The notes under the pieces: model-generated | Databases searched by the model: none | What the model saw: the letters and a program-made list of their open reading frames with translations, nothing else | Told to the model about the DNA's origin: nothing | Made by a program: the position numbers and the translations under genes | Source of the DNA: an uncultured Alphaproteobacteria bacterium | Lineage (GTDB): Bacteria; Pseudomonadota; Alphaproteobacteria; GCA-2731375 | DNA length: 64,000 nt | NCBI GenBank assembly: GCA_951812805.1 | Contig: CATOSZ010000004.1 | Location: forward strand, 281,495-345,494 | Direction of reading: 5' to 3' | Part shown: positions 62,439 to 64,000 of the stretch, one piece after another | How the letters are laid out: each line of letters begins with the position of its first letter | Numbering within the stretch: position 1 is the stretch's first letter

Positions 62439-63982
62439 CAGCCTGTCGGACTTGAGCCGAGTTTCGAGATGAGATTCACTGTCACGGTCTGATTCTCTCC
62501 TGCGCGGTGATTTTGTGATGAGCAACTTTCGACAGGTTGACCGGGAGACCAGCTATCTTCTGCCGCCTTCGGTGGACGAATGGCTGCCTGATCGTCATCT
62601 GGCGCGCTTCGTGGTCGATGTGCTGGAGCAGCTGGATCTCTCTGCGTTCGTGAAGGCCTATCGTGGTTCGGGCTCGGCGGCGCATCACCCGAGCGTCCTG
62701 CTGGGCCTGCTGATCTACGGCTACGCGACGGGGGTGCATTCCAGCCGGAAGCTGGAGCGGGCGAGCTATGATTCGGTGGCCTTCCGCTTCATCGCGGCAA
62801 ACGACCACCCCGACCACGACACGATCGCCACGTTCCGCCGTCGCTTCCTGCCGCTGATCGAGGGGCTGTTCGTGCAGGTTCTGCTGCTGGCGCGGCAGGC
62901 CGGCATGCTGCAACTGGGCACGGTGGCGCTGGACGGGACGAAGATCCATGCCGACGCGAGCCGGCACAGCGCCCTGTCGTGGCAGCGTGCGGGCGAGATC
63001 GAAGCCCGGCTGCGGGCCGAGGTGGCGGAGTTGATGGCGTTGGCGGAAGCGGCGGACCGGTCCGAGGTTCCCGACGGCATGAGCGTGCCGGAGGAGCTGG
63101 CACGGCGCGAGGACCGGCTGGCGGCGATCGCCGCGGCGAAGGCGGAGATCGAGGCGCGGGCGGCCGAGCGTCATGCGCGGGAGCAGGCGGAGTACGAAGA
63201 GAAGCTGGCAGCCCGCGAGGCGAAGGAAACGCGGACCGGCCGCAAGCCGGGCGGGCGGCCACCGAAGCCGCCGGAGCCGGGGCCACGGGCGAAGGACCAG
63301 GTCAACCTGACGGACCCGGACTCGCGCATCATGCCGGTGGCCGGCGGCGGCTTCGAGCAGTGCTACAACGCCCAGGCTGCGGTGGCCGCCGGCAGCCTGC
63401 TGGTGGTCAGCGCCGACGTGGTACAGGCGGCGAACGACAAGCAGCAGATCGAACCGACGCTCGAAGCACTCGCCGGCCTGCCGGACGGGCTTGGCGAGGT
63501 CGAGACCCTGTTGGCGGACAGCGGCTACTTCAGCCAGGCCAACGTCGAGGCCTGCGGGGAAGCGGAGATCGCGCCGCTGATCGCGCTCGGCCGGGAGCAC
63601 CACCATCTTTCCTGGCGGGACCGCTTCGCCGAGGCGCCGCCAGCGCCCGAGGATCCGACGCCGCTCGAGGCGATGTGCCATCGCCTGGCCACACCCGAGG
63701 GCCGGGCGCTCTACGCGCTTCGCAAGCAGACGCCGGAGCCGGTGTTCGGCATCATCAAATCGGTGATGGGCTTGCGTCAGTTCAGCCTGCGCGGCCTCGA
63801 CAAGGCGAAGGGGGAATGGACCTTGGCCACGCTCTCCTGGAACATCAAGCGGATGTTCGTCCTCAGCCACGCCTGAACGGGCGGGCCAACCCGCGTTCGC
63901 AACTTCATGGGGGTAAATCCATGACATCGACGCCCGCCAAGCCAATCTTACCAATCCTTGCATGCCCGAGTCCGACAGGCTG
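62439..63982 (+). mobile_element. IS1182-family insertion sequence, copy B (1544 bp)
   Basis: Same 14-bp terminal repeats (CAGCCTGTCGGACT) and the same CTAG duplication (62435-62438 and 63983-63986) as copy A, in opposite orientation. The transposase reads on the plus strand. One silent base difference from copy A was found by comparing frames (GTA here, GTG in copy A, at 63423). Confidence 0.95.
62518..63876 (+). CDS. IS1182-family transposase, copy B, 452 aa
   Basis: Same protein as copy A: InsH-type N-terminal domain, charged middle, DDE core with TVALDGTKIHADA, LLADSGYFSQA and TPEPVFGIIKSVMG. ATG 62518; GTG 62515 also possible. A terminal stretch NIKRMFVLSHA ends the protein as in its relatives. 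The gene looks intact and could be active. Confidence 0.93.
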   Translation: MSNFRQVDRETSYLLPPSVDEWLPDRHLARFVVDVLEQLDLSAFVKAYRGSGSAAHHPSVLLGLLIYGYATGVHSSRKLERASYDSVAFRFIAANDHPDHDTIATFRRRFLPLIEGLFVQVLLLARQAGMLQLGTVALDGTKIHADASRHSALSWQRAGEIEARLRAEVAELMALAEAADRSEVPDGMSVPEELARREDRLAAIAAAKAEIEARAAERHAREQAEYEEKLAAREAKETRTGRKPGGRPPKPPEPGPRAKDQVNLTDPDSRIMPVAGGGFEQCYNAQAAVAAGSLLVVSADVVQAANDKQQIEPTLEALAGLPDGLGEVETLLADSGYFSQANVEACGEAEIAPLIALGREHHHLSWRDRFAEAPPAPEDPTPLEAMCHRLATPEGRALYALRKQTPEPVFGIIKSVMGLRQFSLRGLDKAKGEWTLATLSWNIKRMFVLSHA

Positions 63983-64000
63983 CTAGGAACTACAAGCTCC

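Larger units (their letters stand above)
62422..64000 (+). pseudogene. parE: parE toxin gene interrupted by IS1182 after five codons
   Basis: The ATG at 62422 overlaps the end of parD in another frame, the usual parDE layout. It encodes MPRKP before the CTAG at 62435. Joining 62438 to 63987, beyond the IS and its second CTAG, gives MPRKPRNYKL, a typical ParE beginning, and the window ends there. The gene body must lie beyond base 64000. With the IS present no ParE toxin can be made from this start. Confidence 0.82.

Overview
The window is GC-rich, densely coded and free of tRNA, rRNA, CRISPR or prophage signals. It looks like chromosome of an alphaproteobacterium, probably of the Rhodospirillales type. 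The best marker is the block rne (minus strand) / amiC-type amidase / mrcA / prfB at 47021-56348, a gene order familiar from alphaproteobacteria. The guaB and NadE types and the many small-molecule catabolism genes fit that view.

Layout. 1-4857: end of a membrane protein, an alpha/beta hydrolase and Rieske oxygenase pair, and three genes of unknown role (one beta-propeller, one ankyrin). 4870-13283, minus strand: a peroxiredoxin-like gene with an in-frame UGA at its catalytic cysteine position (very likely a selenoprotein), the transhydrogenase sthA, psuG, a phosphohexomutase, a membrane J-protein, a VWA protein, and a cupin / ABM-fold / SDR group. 13373-22561: an MFS exporter, an NHL propeller, then a catabolic run (phosphoesterase, Gfo/Idh/MocA, acyl-CoA ligase, SDR, TIM-barrel isomerase, acyl-CoA dehydrogenase) with one lone Flp pilin. 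22679-23796: IS481-family copy 1, which splits the divergent promoter of a CadC-like regulator. 23861-34718: regulator, orphan ABC binding protein, ppx/gppA and rlmE, a transglutaminase-like gene, a visibly AT-richer membrane-protein gene, guaB, an RsmB-type methyltransferase and a TauD-type dioxygenase. 34951-41267: LLM oxidoreductase, GST, NAD synthase, SnoaL-like protein and a split transketolase. 41410-44469: a caspase/BTLCP fusion gene cut by IS1182 copy A. 44483-47024: PhyH, haloacid dehalogenase and hydrolase. 47021-56348: the RNA and cell-wall block, with IS481 copy 2 in the rne-amidase divergent region and a +1 programmed frameshift in prfB. 56787-62097: three genes for exported proteins (a Hint-domain protein, a GIGT-motif protein and a DNase I-fold lipoprotein). 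62187-64000: a parD antitoxin gene whose parE partner is cut at codon 6 by IS1182 copy B.

The most interesting points are: (1) the candidate selenoprotein with a hairpin right after its UGA; (2) the caspase fused to a BTLCP domain whose nucleophile is Glu, interrupted by an IS that can be removed on paper to restore the frame; (3) loss of a ParE toxin by the same IS; (4) three GGGGATT repeats at exact 11-bp spacing in the promoter hit by IS481; (5) the uncharacterised Hint / DNase I-fold export operon. All functional statements rest on reading motifs by eye; no database search was run.
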